Made by a program: the position numbers and the translations under genes. Below, piece by piece: positions 1 through 8,097 of a stretch of 64,000 bases of DNA. This DNA is from Cesiribacter sp964504565 (GTDB lineage: Bacteria > Bacteroidota > Bacteroidia > Cytophagales > Cyclobacteriaceae), in assembly GCA_964504565.1 (NCBI GenBank), contig CAZDEY010000008.1, forward strand, positions 124,001 through 188,000. Reading direction: 5' to 3'. How positions within the stretch are numbered: the first letter of the stretch is position 1; each line of letters starts with the position of its first letter. The notes under the pieces are model-generated. The model did not search any database. It was not told the DNA's origin and saw nothing but the letters and a program-made list of their open reading frames with translations.

Positions 1-2
1 AC

Positions 3-371
3 AGCTTAGCCAATAAATTGGCCTATCATAGGAGCAAGGTAATACCAGGAACAGTATTCTTTTTTACTTACAAAATTAGCTTTCTGTTCTTAGCTGTTTA
101 CAGTGTAGTACTAAGTTTACTTCCATTAAACCATTGGCCTATTGAGGTTTTGGTAGGTATGTTAGTAGTGGGGGTATTGGTCGTTATGTACGGTGGCCAA
201 AAGCCCGTAGAAAAGATAATCAGAGAATACAAGCTTGAACAAGAATATAAGCAGACGACTAAACCAGTACGCCGGTTACGCAATGTATTAGCCCTTCTGT
301 TGTTAATACTAGTTTTTGCCGGAGGTTTTTACATGGCCGTGACCTTTATGGGGGATTATATAAATAAATAA
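3..371 (+). CDS. Small membrane protein, 5' end outside window (hypothetical)
   Basis: The frame is open to the left edge, so this is probably the C-terminal part of a longer protein; the first possible start inside the window is TTG at 18 and no ribosome site is evident. I do not recognise the family. Two hydrophobic stretches lie close together (about residues 18-38 and 42-58 counted from TTG18), then a charged Lys/Glu-rich cytoplasmic-looking stretch (about 60-87), then a final membrane helix near the C-terminus. It sits directly upstream of gene fragments and a lipoprotein, a position where small membrane immunity proteins of polymorphic toxins are often found, but that role is only inference. 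Confidence 0.5.
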   Translation, partial: SLANKLAYHRSKVIPGTVFFFTYKISFLFLAVYSVVLSLLPLNHWPIEVLVGMLVVGVLVVMYGGQKPVEKIIREYKLEQEYKQTTKPVRRLRNVLALLLLILVFAGGFYMAVTFMGDYINK

Positions 372-535
372 TTACTCGTTTGGCCTGCAGTTTAATACCT
401 GGCAAGCCGGCCATATGGGCGTAAAAGAGGTGAACGGCCAGGCCCAGCCCTACGGCTATACCCTAGAAAGCATTAGCCAAAGCTACAACGGCGGCAGCGA
501 GTTGGATGAGGCCCTGGGGCTATACAGCACCTACT
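364..535 (+). pseudogene. Gene fragment running into an assembly gap
   Basis: Open frame after the stop at 361-363, with an ATG at 415, running into the N block. The encoded residues (for example FNTWQAGHMGVKEVNG, then a Gly/Ser/Tyr-rich stretch) look like real protein, but I do not recognise a family. One base is left over before the gap and two after it, so this fragment and the one beginning at 638 can be one continuous frame if the true gap is a multiple of three. No convincing start is seen at 364; either the start is ATG415 or this is a promoterless tail of an older gene. Confidence 0.35.
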
Positions 536-635
536 NNNNNNNNNNNNNNNNNNNNNNNNNNNNNNNNNNNNNNNNNNNNNNNNNNNNNNNNNNNNNNNNN
601 NNNNNNNNNNNNNNNNNNNNNNNNNNNNNNNNNNN
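536..635. other. Assembly gap, 100 N
   Basis: Exactly 100 N, the usual placeholder for a scaffold gap of unknown size. It falls inside the accessory patch, consistent with repetitive or hard-to-assemble sequence, and hides the middle of whatever gene the flanking fragments belong to. Confidence 0.98.
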
Positions 636-637
636 TA

Positions 638-811
638 GCGCCGGGCACCTGGGCCGATGGGGAGCGCACCCTGCACACCGCCGTAGTAGTAAGCCGCTGG
701 GTAGCTTATGAAATGCCCGAGGCAGAGGGAGAGCCACTCTTTGCCTTAGCCGACTTGCCTAGTTGGCTAGGCTTAGGCATGGCATTAGGGGAGAAAGGTA
801 GCAGTGCTTAA
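638..811 (+). pseudogene. Gene fragment after the assembly gap (C-terminal 57 residues)
   Basis: Frame from the gap edge to the TAA at 809-811. It encodes an acidic, Trp-containing tail with the stretches TWADGERTLHTAVVVSRW and LADLPSWLGLGMALGE. Not recognised. It may be the end of the same gene as the fragment at 364-535. By eye this stretch is GC-richer than the membrane ORF at the left edge, which would suit sequence of different origin, but the length is too short to be sure. Confidence 0.35.
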
Positions 812-829
812 TCAACAAGAGCATACGCT

Positions 830-970
830 ATGTTTCTCAAGAATGGGGCGAAGTTTGTGTTGGCCTCTGGGAAAATACTAGATGCTGCCCCTCAACTTGT
901 TCCCCACCACAATGCGCCTGCTCCGCATTATCATTATATTATACTAGCTCAATGGTGCTCACAACTATGA
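830..970 (+). CDS. 46-residue ORF coupled to the following lipoprotein gene
   Basis: ATG830 to TGA968-970. The TGA overlaps the ATG of the downstream lipoprotein at 967 by four bases (ATGA), the classical arrangement for translational coupling. The peptide begins MFLKNGAKFVLASGKILDA and has a His-rich C-terminal part (HHNAPAPHYHYIIL). No family recognised. It lies in the same frame as the fragment at 638-811, separated from it by the single TAA at 809, so it may be the relic tail of a larger gene rather than a free-standing protein. A short toxin or toxin remnant paired with an immunity lipoprotein is one possible reading. Confidence 0.3.
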   Translation: MFLKNGAKFVLASGKILDAAPQLVPHHNAPAPHYHYIILAQWCSQL

Positions 971-1413
971 AAACACCAAGTATTATATTACTGCTCTGTT
1001 TATACCTCAGTAGTACAGGCTGCGACTTTGCTCCCGGCAGTTATCCCTACGCAGAAACCTACGAAGTGGAGGTTAGCGAAAGCGAAGTGATTGAAGCAAT
1101 TGAATTGTTTAAAGAACAGAACCCTGAGTATATAGTACCGGCCCAAGTTGGGCTGCCAGATGGCCGGCGTGATGCATCCGATCACTGGTATCACGTCTAT
1201 TTTTATTACCCCAAGGAAAATGAGATAGTTTATATGTGGGCAAGACCTATAGAAAAGCAAAAAACGACTATTGGTTTAATTGCGATTAATAAAGGGAAAG
1301 AGTTGGGCAATTGGAAGGATATTAACAATGATTTCGCTGGTTCAGCAAATAATCTTCAGAAGCAAAAGTTTGAAGAGCGAATTCTTTCCAAGATAAAAAA
1401 CCGTCTAAAGTGA
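967..1413 (+). CDS. Small lipoprotein, hypothetical (148 aa)
   Basis: Starts with a short positively charged and hydrophobic signal and a lipobox ending STGC (Cys19), so the mature protein should be lipid-anchored. ATG967 was chosen over the in-frame ATG at 952 because it gives a normal lipoprotein signal length and overlaps the preceding TGA. The mature part is about 130 residues, Tyr/Glu-rich with a stretch HVYFYYPKENEIVYMWAR suggestive of alternating beta strands, and a Lys-rich tail. I do not recognise the family. Its size, lipid anchor and position after gene fragments fit an immunity lipoprotein of a polymorphic-toxin locus, which is inference. Confidence 0.6.
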   Translation: MKTPSIILLLCLYLSSTGCDFAPGSYPYAETYEVEVSESEVIEAIELFKEQNPEYIVPAQVGLPDGRRDASDHWYHVYFYYPKENEIVYMWARPIEKQKTTIGLIAINKGKELGNWKDINNDFAGSANNLQKQKFEERILSKIKNRLK

Positions 1414-1460
1414 TATCTATTGTGGTGAGCATACCTTAAGGTCACTATCTGCTATAAATA

Positions 1461-1544
1461 GGTAAAAACGGCGGCTCGGTTACCCGTACCGGCGATCAAC
1501 AGCAGTTTAACCAGAGCTACGATGTGCTTAGAAACAGATTTTAA
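1461..1544 (+). pseudogene. Orphan C-terminal gene fragment (27 codons)
   Basis: A short frame ending in TAA at 1542-1544 encodes a protein-like tail, GKNGGSVTRTGDQQQFNQS followed by YDVLRNRF. There is no start codon: an in-frame TAA lies just upstream (1455-1457). It looks like the last residues of a gene whose body has been lost, the kind of debris left when toxin-type C-terminal cassettes are exchanged. The family is not recognised. Confidence 0.3.
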
Positions 1545-1560
1545 AATATCGGTTGCATAG

Positions 1561-1600
1561 AACTTAAAAAGGGTAGCTGTTTAGCTACCCTTTTTAAGTT
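1561..1600. terminator. Strong bidirectional terminator hairpin
   Basis: Perfect 18-bp inverted repeat (1561-1578 and 1583-1600) around the four-base loop GTTT. The stem core is GGGTAGCT/AGCTACCC flanked by A and T runs on both sides, so it can end transcription of the plus-strand accessory patch and of the minus-strand methyltransferase gene that stops at 1620. Confidence 0.9.
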
Positions 1601-1619
1601 AATTTTATAGCAATACTAT

Positions 1620-2393
1620 TTATTTCTTTTTAGCGATCAGAAATAAGTCTAGCGCGTTTTCAGCATCGTCTACCACCAAATAATCTTCGTGGGTAATACC
1701 GGTTACTAACCCGCTATTTCCCTTTTTCAGAAGCGTACGGTTTAGGCGGTTCATAACTTCGTAAGGCACTTTCAATAAGTCGGCCGGCAGGCGGTGTTGC
1801 AGATTTAGAAAATCCCAACGGGTAATTTTCTCTACGCTGGCCTTATTATCAGCATAGTATTGCATTACTTTTTCATTGCCGGTTATGCCTTTCATTTCAG
1901 CCTCATCAAAAACTGCTTTTCCTAAATTCAGTAGCTCATCGGCAGTGTATTCGCGTATGTGCCAGGGGTTACGGCTAAGGCTTAGCAGCCGGTTAGGAGT
2001 AGTAAAGTAGGCGGTGCCACCGGGCTTGAGTATGCGGTAAATTTCTTCCAGAAAAAGGGTATCGTCCAGTATATGTTCTATAACCTGAAAAGAAATTACC
2101 GTATTGAAACTATTGTCGGGCAGTGGCAGGGGCGGAATGTTGGCTTCTACCATATCCAGGTGAGGCATTTGGCCTACCCGCTTTTTAATTTCAGCCGTAT
2201 TTTTATCCAGCGCCAGGTAACGCTTGGTTTTTGGGGCCAGCATTTCTACCCCCCGGCCATCGCCACACCCAATTTCAGCTACGTGGGCACCAATTTTATC
2301 TTCGACCCAAATATACGGCTTCAGTAAACGTTGATGTATTGGGTTATCGGAAACTAAGTCTTCGGAAGTTACTTCGGTCTTAAATAGGGCCAT
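1620..2393 (-). CDS. Class I SAM-dependent methyltransferase (Methyltransf_11 type)
   Basis: 257 residues from the ATG at 2393. A longer in-frame start at 2528 would overlap the divergent gene beginning at 2458, so it is rejected. The SAM-binding glycine motif is VAEIGCGDGRG (about residues 39-49), followed by the acidic strand end LALDKN, the motif IV region VISFQVIEHI, and LKPGGTAYFTTPN, all typical of Methyltransf_11 enzymes. The C-terminal third is not recognised and may bind substrate. The substrate cannot be told: small molecules, lipids and sugars are all known for this family. The gene ends at the shared terminator (1561-1600) and is divergent from the GWxTD gene 64 nt away. Confidence 0.85.
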   Translation of the reverse strand: MALFKTEVTSEDLVSDNPIHQRLLKPYIWVEDKIGAHVAEIGCGDGRGVEMLAPKTKRYLALDKNTAEIKKRVGQMPHLDMVEANIPPLPLPDNSFNTVISFQVIEHILDDTLFLEEIYRILKPGGTAYFTTPNRLLSLSRNPWHIREYTADELLNLGKAVFDEAEMKGITGNEKVMQYYADNKASVEKITRWDFLNLQHRLPADLLKVPYEVMNRLNRTLLKKGNSGLVTGITHEDYLVVDDAENALDLFLIAKKK

Positions 2394-2457
2394 TTTTCCG
2401 GTAATATTTATTAATTTTCCAAACCTAACCCCATTTCGGCTACTTAGCAAATACCCT

Positions 2458-3609
2458 ATGCGGACACTTTTTTTAGCTATTCTATCTATAAGCGGGCTAT
2501 TAAGTTCAGCCCTGGCCCAGGATACCACTAATTACGCTTATTTATACCAGCCTCAAAACCCTCTACGGCCACTGGCTCGGTATGCCGTTAGTAAGCCTAA
2601 CTCCGCGCAGGTTGAATTGAAAATTCAGTTTAAAGCGGGTAACCCAATGGCCTTTACCTATGCCCTAAAACCTAGCTTAGTAGAGCCGACCGGTCAAAAA
2701 TTATCAGCTCGTACCGATGAAAGCGGATGGCTTACCATTGCGTTAGATACGGCCGATGTTTCTGAAAATAGCTGGGTTATTTTAACCCCTACCAGCCAGC
2801 CGAATAACCCTATACCAATTTGGTTAGCGCCGGTTAAGAAATTTGGTGCCAGCCCGGTGTTTCCGCAAACCCAAACCGCTAGCACCCAGTATTTAGCTTC
2901 CAATGAAAAAATAAATATAGCCGGCCCGGCCGCCGATACCCTGTACGTTTTTGTGTACGAAGAAGCCTTTAGCTCAGCTACAACACCTATGGCCGCCCCC
3001 ACCCCCGGCGACATGACTATTACCCAACGCATAGTAACCAGCCAGGCCGACACCCTAAATACTACCGATGAAGGCTTTTACTTTCTACAGGCAGATACCA
3101 GCGGACTGGCCGGAGCTGGTGTACGGGTAGTTTCGCCCTACTTTCCACAGACCCGCCGGATAAAAAACTTTGCCGGACCAATTCGCTACCTGAGCACCCA
3201 GGAAGAATGGAACGAGCTACAGCGGGCCGAGTTTAGCAAAGAGGCGCTGGATAGGTTCTGGTTTCGTATGACCCAATCGCAGGATTTAGCCCGGAAAATA
3301 ATTAAATACTATTATCGGGGCGTGGCCGATGCCAATACCTTGTTTACTGGTTTTAAAGAAGGCTGGAAAACCGATCAGGGTATGATTTATATTTTGTACG
3401 GACCGCCTAGCCGTGTAACTTTGCTGCCCAATGGCGACGAAGAATGGAGCTACGCTGCCCGGGAAACCATCCCGCCAATTACATTTACTTTTCAGCGTAC
3501 GCTTAACCCATTCACCGAGCCCTATTTTCAACTGGTACGGAACCGAAATTATGCCCGTACCCACTATCAGGTAATAAATAAATGGAGAAGAGGAACCGAT
3601 TTGGAGTAA
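2458..3609 (+). CDS. GWxTD domain-containing exported protein
   Basis: 383 residues. Residues 1-20 form a signal peptide ending SALAQ, so the protein is exported. The middle looks like beta-sandwich domains rich in Thr, Pro and Ser. The C-terminal third carries the GWxTD domain: GWKTDQGMIYILYGPP near residues 301-316, preceded by RFWFRMTQ and a basic helix. This domain is nearly restricted to Bacteroidota and some other environmental phyla, and its biochemical role is unknown. The 3' end overlaps rlmB by 28 nt, so the two are probably one transcription unit; the same pairing is common in the phylum. Confidence 0.85.
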   Translation: MRTLFLAILSISGLLSSALAQDTTNYAYLYQPQNPLRPLARYAVSKPNSAQVELKIQFKAGNPMAFTYALKPSLVEPTGQKLSARTDESGWLTIALDTADVSENSWVILTPTSQPNNPIPIWLAPVKKFGASPVFPQTQTASTQYLASNEKINIAGPAADTLYVFVYEEAFSSATTPMAAPTPGDMTITQRIVTSQADTLNTTDEGFYFLQADTSGLAGAGVRVVSPYFPQTRRIKNFAGPIRYLSTQEEWNELQRAEFSKEALDRFWFRMTQSQDLARKIIKYYYRGVADANTLFTGFKEGWKTDQGMIYILYGPPSRVTLLPNGDEEWSYAARETIPPITFTFQRTLNPFTEPYFQLVRNRNYARTHYQVINKWRRGTDLE

Positions 3610-4364
3610 GGGGCAACCGCCCGCCCAGCAGCCGCAACGACGATATGATTTTCGGCACCCGGGCGGTTATTGAGGCCATTCGCGCCGGCAAAGAGTTAGA
3701 GTCGGTGTATATTCAGCGCGATGCTACCAATGATTTAATAAAAGAACTTAAAGCTGAATTAGCCGGCCATAATTTAAGCTACCAAAAGGTTCCGTTAGAG
3801 AAGCTTAACCGCCTTACCCGCAAAAATCATCAGGGTGTAGTAGCCTTTATATCTCCAATCAACTACGCCGATCTGGATAATGTAATCAGCTCGGTATACG
3901 AGAAGGGCGAAATGCCCTTGGTGCTAATTCTGGATAGAATTACCGATGTACGAAACGTAGGAGCTATAGCCCGTACCGCCGAATGCCTGGGCGCTCACGC
4001 CTTAGTAGTACCCAGCCGGGGTGGCGCACGTATAGGAGCCGATGCAGTAAAAACTTCGGCCGGGGCATTGCACCATATACCCGTTTGCCGGGAAGATAAC
4101 CTAAAAGATACGATAAGCCGCCTGCGCGAAGCCGGCCTTAAAACCGTAGCTTGTACCGAAAAAGGAGATAAACCCCTAGCCAAAGCCGATTTAACCGGTC
4201 CGGCTGCCCTAATTATGGGCTCCGAAGAAGACGGGGTTTCGGAAGAATACCTTAAGCTAGCCGACCAGCAAGTGCTGATACCTATGATCGGGCAAATAGA
4301 AAGCCTAAACGTTTCGGTGGCTGCCGCAATTTGCTTGTATGAAGTGGTAAGACAGCGAAGTTAA
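3582..4364 (+). CDS. rlmB: 23S rRNA (guanosine-2'-O-)-methyltransferase RlmB, TrmH family
   Basis: 260 residues. N-terminal substrate-binding domain (IFGTRAVIEAIRAGKELESV) followed by the SPOUT/TrmH catalytic domain with motif 1 ILDRITDVRNVGAIARTAE, motif 2 IMGSEEDGVSEEYL and motif 3 IPMIGQIESLNVSVAAAI. Length and motifs fit the RlmB/TrmH group 3 enzymes that methylate the 2'-OH of G2251 in the peptidyl transferase loop; the exact target is inferred from the family. The start at 3582 overlaps the preceding gene by 28 nt; an alternative ATG at 3645 would remove a basic 21-residue tail and the overlap. Terminator at 4625. Confidence 0.9.
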   Translation: MEKRNRFGVRGNRPPSSRNDDMIFGTRAVIEAIRAGKELESVYIQRDATNDLIKELKAELAGHNLSYQKVPLEKLNRLTRKNHQGVVAFISPINYADLDNVISSVYEKGEMPLVLILDRITDVRNVGAIARTAECLGAHALVVPSRGGARIGADAVKTSAGALHHIPVCREDNLKDTISRLREAGLKTVACTEKGDKPLAKADLTGPAALIMGSEEDGVSEEYLKLADQQVLIPMIGQIESLNVSVAAAICLYEVVRQRS

Positions 4365-4432
4365 TTTTTCTTAGCTAGACATTAGGAGCCGCTTTAGCTT
4401 CTAATATTGGCAATTCAGTTTCATATGTGGGG

Positions 4433-4558
4433 CAGATTCCCCTAGAATTCACTCCGCTAGGCTGCGCCAATTTGGGGAATGACGGCTTAATTTTATCATC
4501 ATTCCTCGCCTGCTTGACGGTAGGCAGGAATTTCCTTAAGAAATTCTAGGGGAATCTG
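4433..4558. repeat. MITE-like palindromic repeat element (126 bp)
   Basis: Bounded by perfect 17-bp inverted terminal repeats: CAGATTCCCCTAGAATT at 4433-4449 and its reverse complement at 4542-4558. The interior contains a second, smaller inverted repeat (GCCTGC at 4508-4513, GGCAGG at 4523-4528) and a GGGGAATGACGG segment that partly pairs with CATTCC. It has no coding capacity and no clear target duplication. Such non-autonomous palindromic units are typically dispersed in many copies in Bacteroidota genomes; no second copy was seen in this window. As RNA it would fold into one long branched hairpin. Confidence 0.75.
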
Positions 4559-4624
4559 TTTGTAATACTTAACTGCTTCGCTTTACCAGAATCTTCTTAT
4601 TACTTCTAAAACAATAAGCTGACA

Positions 4625-4662
4625 AAAAAAAGCCTGAACTAGATTATAGTTCAGGCTTTTTT
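4625..4662. terminator. Bidirectional terminator between rlmB and the PAS sensor gene
   Basis: 17-bp stem: an A run followed by GCCTGAACTA (4625-4641), loop GATTA, then TAGTTCAGGC and a T run (4647-4662). A and T runs on both sides allow use by both convergent genes. Confidence 0.88.
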
Positions 4663-4677
4663 CTGAGAGCATCTCAA

Positions 4678-7600
4678 TCAGGAAAGCTTAATAGCCTCCA
4701 GTTCTTTTTGTAGCAAAATTGTTTGCTCATCTTCCTGCTCTACCGGAAAGGCTACTATAGTATACTTAAACGGTGCTTTTTTCTGGCTATCCATAACCGG
4801 CACAATTGTAGTATCCATCCAGCAGGTTACACCTTTCTTAGTTACGTAAGGGTAGCGCCCTTTAAAGGTTTTACCTTTCTTAACTGAACTCCATATGTGT
4901 TTAGTCATGCTCTGCGGTACCTCCTGGTGATAAAGCTGACTGAAGAACTTGCCCACTATATCATCGGGCTTGTAACCCAGCACATCGCAAAACTTATTGT
5001 TTACGTAGGAAATATTGCCTTGTTCGTCTAGTTCACAAAGGGTAACGGTCTCATCTAATGCCGATATACGCCCCTTCATTTCTATAGCCATTTCGTCACT
5101 TTGGGCCATCTTGCTTTCCATTTCTTCCTGAATGGCCTGCATTTCCTCCATATTCTGGCGAAGTTCTTCTTCCTGCGCCTGCAGTTGGTCCATAGTATCC
5201 TGCAGAAACTCTTCCTGAGCCCTCATCTGCTCAATCTGTATGGCCAAGTTTTCTTCTAATTTCTTACGCTCGGTAATATCCTGACCTACAATAATTATTT
5301 TGGTTATTTCGCCATTAGTGGCTACTACCGGGCTATAATTAGCCGCAACCCATACAGTTTCACCCGTACTATTTTTAAGCGCGTAGGTTCCGGTAAAACA
5401 TTCTTTACGGTCTAGTTTTGCCCAGTCAGCTATAAACTGGGTTTGCATAGCCTCATCGTCGGCCAGTAGGTTGCCAAAGCTGTTGCCTATAACCATATCT
5501 GGCTCTTGCTTCAGCAAGTCCATAATTATTGGGTTGGCTTCAATTATAGCCCCATCCGGGGTCAGTTCCAGCTTTAAATTGCTGATGTTAATAGCCTCCA
5601 GCTGAGCCCGACGATCTAAGTCTCTATGCTTTTCTTTAGTGATATCGAAGGCAAATTTAATAACCTTGACCGGCTTGCCGTCACTATCCAGCACCGGAGT
5701 GTAGGTAGCCTTAAGCCATATCTCCTTCCCTTCTTTGTTAAAGCGCAGAAACTCTCCCGATTGGGTTTCGCCCCTGTTTATAGCTTTCCAAAATTGTTGA
5801 TAGTTCTCGCCTTGGGTATAGGCTGATTCACAGAACATAGCGTGGTGGTTATACTGAATTTCATCCAGTTCGTAGCCTACAACTTTACAAAAGGTTTCAT
5901 TTGCATTTATTACCACACCTTCCATAGTAAACTCAACCGTAGCCAAGGTATTGTTTACCGCCGCGTACTGGCCTTGCATTTCCAGTTCGCGTTGTTTCTC
6001 CTCGGTTATATCAAAGGCGCAGGTTATAATTTTTACTGGTCGGCCCTGGTTATCCAGAACCGGCGTATACGATGCCCTTAGCCATACCAATTCCCCGTGC
6101 TTATTAACCCGCTGATACTCGCCCTGCTGGGTTCTGCCCTGAGCCAGGCTTTTCCAGAAGTTTTCGTACTCGTTTGTCTGTACAAAGTCCGGATTACAGA
6201 ATATGCGGTGGTGGTGCTGCTTAATTTCATCCAAACGGTAGCGGGTTACCTGAAGGAAGTTTTCGTTAGCGCTGAGCACTTTGCCTTCCAAGGAGAACTC
6301 TACCGTTGCCAGGGTATTATTTATGGCTGAAAGATGTCCATTCAGCTCAATTTCCTTGCGCATCATTTCCTCCTGAGTGGCCGTAAGTTCTTCCATATTT
6401 TGGCGAACTTCTTCTTCCTGGGCTCGTAGGTTTTCGGCCATTAGCTGGCTTTCTTCTAACAGGCGCTTGGTTTGCTGGGCATTTTTTACACTGGCTAAGG
6501 TAGCGGCTATGTTCTCCCCTAGTTTCTCCACAAACTGTATTTCAAAATCTTCAAAATACTTAAAGCTGGCAATTTCAACTACGCCCATCACTTCCTCATT
6601 TATTAGCAGCGGTACAATTAGTACACTGGTCGGCGGGGCATCGCCCAGGCCAGAAGTAATGTTAATATAGGCCTTAGGAACATCGGTTAGGTATACGGTA
6701 TCTTTTTCCAGAAATGCCTGGCCTACCATACCATCGCCCGGTAAAATTTCTTTCTCCAGCCACTTGCGGCGGCCAAACGCATAGCAGGCCTGCTGGCGAA
6801 GAACCATTTTACTTCCCTCGCCTTCGGCCAAGTAAATAGCTCCCTGGTTACTTTCAGTATATTTAACCAGTTCGCTGATAATTACATGGGTCAGGCCTTC
6901 TAAATCATCATCCTTACTGCGTAAAATCTCCACGAAGCGGGCCAAGCCGTGCGAGGTCCAGTTGCGCTGGTTATCGGCTTTAGCTACCTCTTCCATTTTT
7001 TGTTGCATACCCTTTAGGGCATCAAAAAGCGGAAGGGTTAACGGGTGGCGTTCGCTAATGTCAATCTCGGTAACCTTACCTTCGCCGGTTTGCCTAACTA
7101 CTGTAGTAGCCAAGCCTATTTCCTGCTTTATATTATTGATCTGAATAGAAATCTCATCAATCTCATCCGGCTGCCTGGCCTTAATTGCCTGGGTATCGGC
7201 ATTGTTTAAACCACTACGAATTTCCAGCATACGGGCAACCAGTGAGTTATGCCCCTTTCTAAAACCAATTAGTAAGAATAGCGCATTTACCGCAACTAAT
7301 CCCCCAATACCCCATAGGCACATATTTTCGGCTTGGGCAGCTTGCTGGGCAAAACCGGCGTTTAATAACGTACAATTAGTGTCAACCACACTCTGGTTAA
7401 GTTCGGTGGGTTGATTTTTTAGGTAATCCAGGCTTTCTAGTAAAGATTCTGCCCGCAGTACCAGTTCTTCCGGCAAGGCACTTATTACTGAATTTTCGTC
7501 CGGCAAAATTCCACCCTTAGCAAAAGTCTTTAGCTTGGTTACTATTCTATTATAATCAAGCTCATTAGTGGAATTGCCTATTATATTTTGGGCAAGCATG

Positions 7601-7770
7601 CGGGTACTGGTAGTGGTTTCCAGCGCCCGCTCTTTTAGGTAATAGGCTTGCTTAAAATTTTGCTGAAGACCCAGTAAGGTTATTACGTTAACCAGTAGCC
7701 AAACGGAGGCAAAAATCTTGATTCCGGTGTGCTGCTTACTAATACTTTTTGTACTCTTCGTGCGCTGCAT
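4678..7770 (-). CDS. Membrane multi-PAS/GAF sensor protein without a recognisable output domain
   Basis: 1030 residues. Two membrane helices (about 18-38 and 146-168) enclose an extracytoplasmic region of about 105 residues. A HAMP-like linker, a GAF domain (about 280-430), a Glu/Gln-rich coiled coil (about 436-478), three consecutive PAS domains (about 480-840), a second coiled coil with EEELRQNMEEMQ, and a fourth PAS domain (about 910-1010) follow. The first two PAS domains carry the HHxxFC signature and share TPVLD..G.PVK with the PAS modules of BdlA-type chemotaxis receptors. There is no histidine kinase, methyl-accepting, GGDEF or DNA-binding domain before the stop, so it must signal through a partner. 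It is monocistronic, with a likely promoter at 7800-7830. Confidence 0.85.
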   Translation of the reverse strand: MQRTKSTKSISKQHTGIKIFASVWLLVNVITLLGLQQNFKQAYYLKERALETTTSTRMLAQNIIGNSTNELDYNRIVTKLKTFAKGGILPDENSVISALPEELVLRAESLLESLDYLKNQPTELNQSVVDTNCTLLNAGFAQQAAQAENMCLWGIGGLVAVNALFLLIGFRKGHNSLVARMLEIRSGLNNADTQAIKARQPDEIDEISIQINNIKQEIGLATTVVRQTGEGKVTEIDISERHPLTLPLFDALKGMQQKMEEVAKADNQRNWTSHGLARFVEILRSKDDDLEGLTHVIISELVKYTESNQGAIYLAEGEGSKMVLRQQACYAFGRRKWLEKEILPGDGMVGQAFLEKDTVYLTDVPKAYINITSGLGDAPPTSVLIVPLLINEEVMGVVEIASFKYFEDFEIQFVEKLGENIAATLASVKNAQQTKRLLEESQLMAENLRAQEEEVRQNMEELTATQEEMMRKEIELNGHLSAINNTLATVEFSLEGKVLSANENFLQVTRYRLDEIKQHHHRIFCNPDFVQTNEYENFWKSLAQGRTQQGEYQRVNKHGELVWLRASYTPVLDNQGRPVKIITCAFDITEEKQRELEMQGQYAAVNNTLATVEFTMEGVVINANETFCKVVGYELDEIQYNHHAMFCESAYTQGENYQQFWKAINRGETQSGEFLRFNKEGKEIWLKATYTPVLDSDGKPVKVIKFAFDITKEKHRDLDRRAQLEAINISNLKLELTPDGAIIEANPIIMDLLKQEPDMVIGNSFGNLLADDEAMQTQFIADWAKLDRKECFTGTYALKNSTGETVWVAANYSPVVATNGEITKIIIVGQDITERKKLEENLAIQIEQMRAQEEFLQDTMDQLQAQEEELRQNMEEMQAIQEEMESKMAQSDEMAIEMKGRISALDETVTLCELDEQGNISYVNNKFCDVLGYKPDDIVGKFFSQLYHQEVPQSMTKHIWSSVKKGKTFKGRYPYVTKKGVTCWMDTTIVPVMDSQKKAPFKYTIVAFPVEQEDEQTILLQKELEAIKLS

Positions 7771-7799
7771 TTTCGTATTGTTTGTGAAGTAATTCTAAA

Positions 7800-7830
7800 C
7801 AAAGTACGAGGGTGCTTTTCTAAGGGCAAA
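7800..7830 (-). promoter_or_regulatory. Probable Bacteroidota-type promoter of the PAS sensor gene
   Basis: Read on the minus strand: TTTG (complement of 7827-7830), 20 nt, then TACTTTG (complement of 7800-7806), one base short of the TAnnTTTG consensus. It would place the transcript start about 20-25 nt upstream of the ATG at 7770. Confidence 0.4.
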
Positions 7831-8067
7831 ATGAGAGCTTCTATATATTATTAAACTTAATGTAAGGTTTAGTTTTGGATAAATCTTATATACTACAAAG
7901 GTTACCTTAATAAGAATATAAACCCAGGTATAAAAACCTGAAAATTGTATTATTTAAAAAATGACTTTTAACTAAATCGAATATTACTACAATAACAGTT
8001 GGAAATATTTTTTTAGCCTATTTAATTTGTAATGAGTAATGTATTGACAGTAAATATAACATTCCAA

Positions 8068-8097
8068 AAAAGCCAATCTTTAAGAAGATTGGCTTTT
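8068..8097. terminator. Terminator downstream of manC
   Basis: 13-bp perfect stem AAAAGCCAATCTT (8068-8080) and AAGATTGGCTTTT (8085-8097) with loop TAAG. It lies 18 nt beyond the manC stop on the minus strand and ends in a T run in that direction. Confidence 0.9.

Noticed and set aside
2394..2528. N-terminal extension of the methyltransferase gene
   Set aside because: It would overlap the start and signal peptide of the divergent GWxTD gene, and the SAM-domain family starts near the ATG at 2393.
4433..4558. CRISPR or tandem repeat
   Set aside because: It is a single inverted-repeat unit with no direct repeats or spacers.
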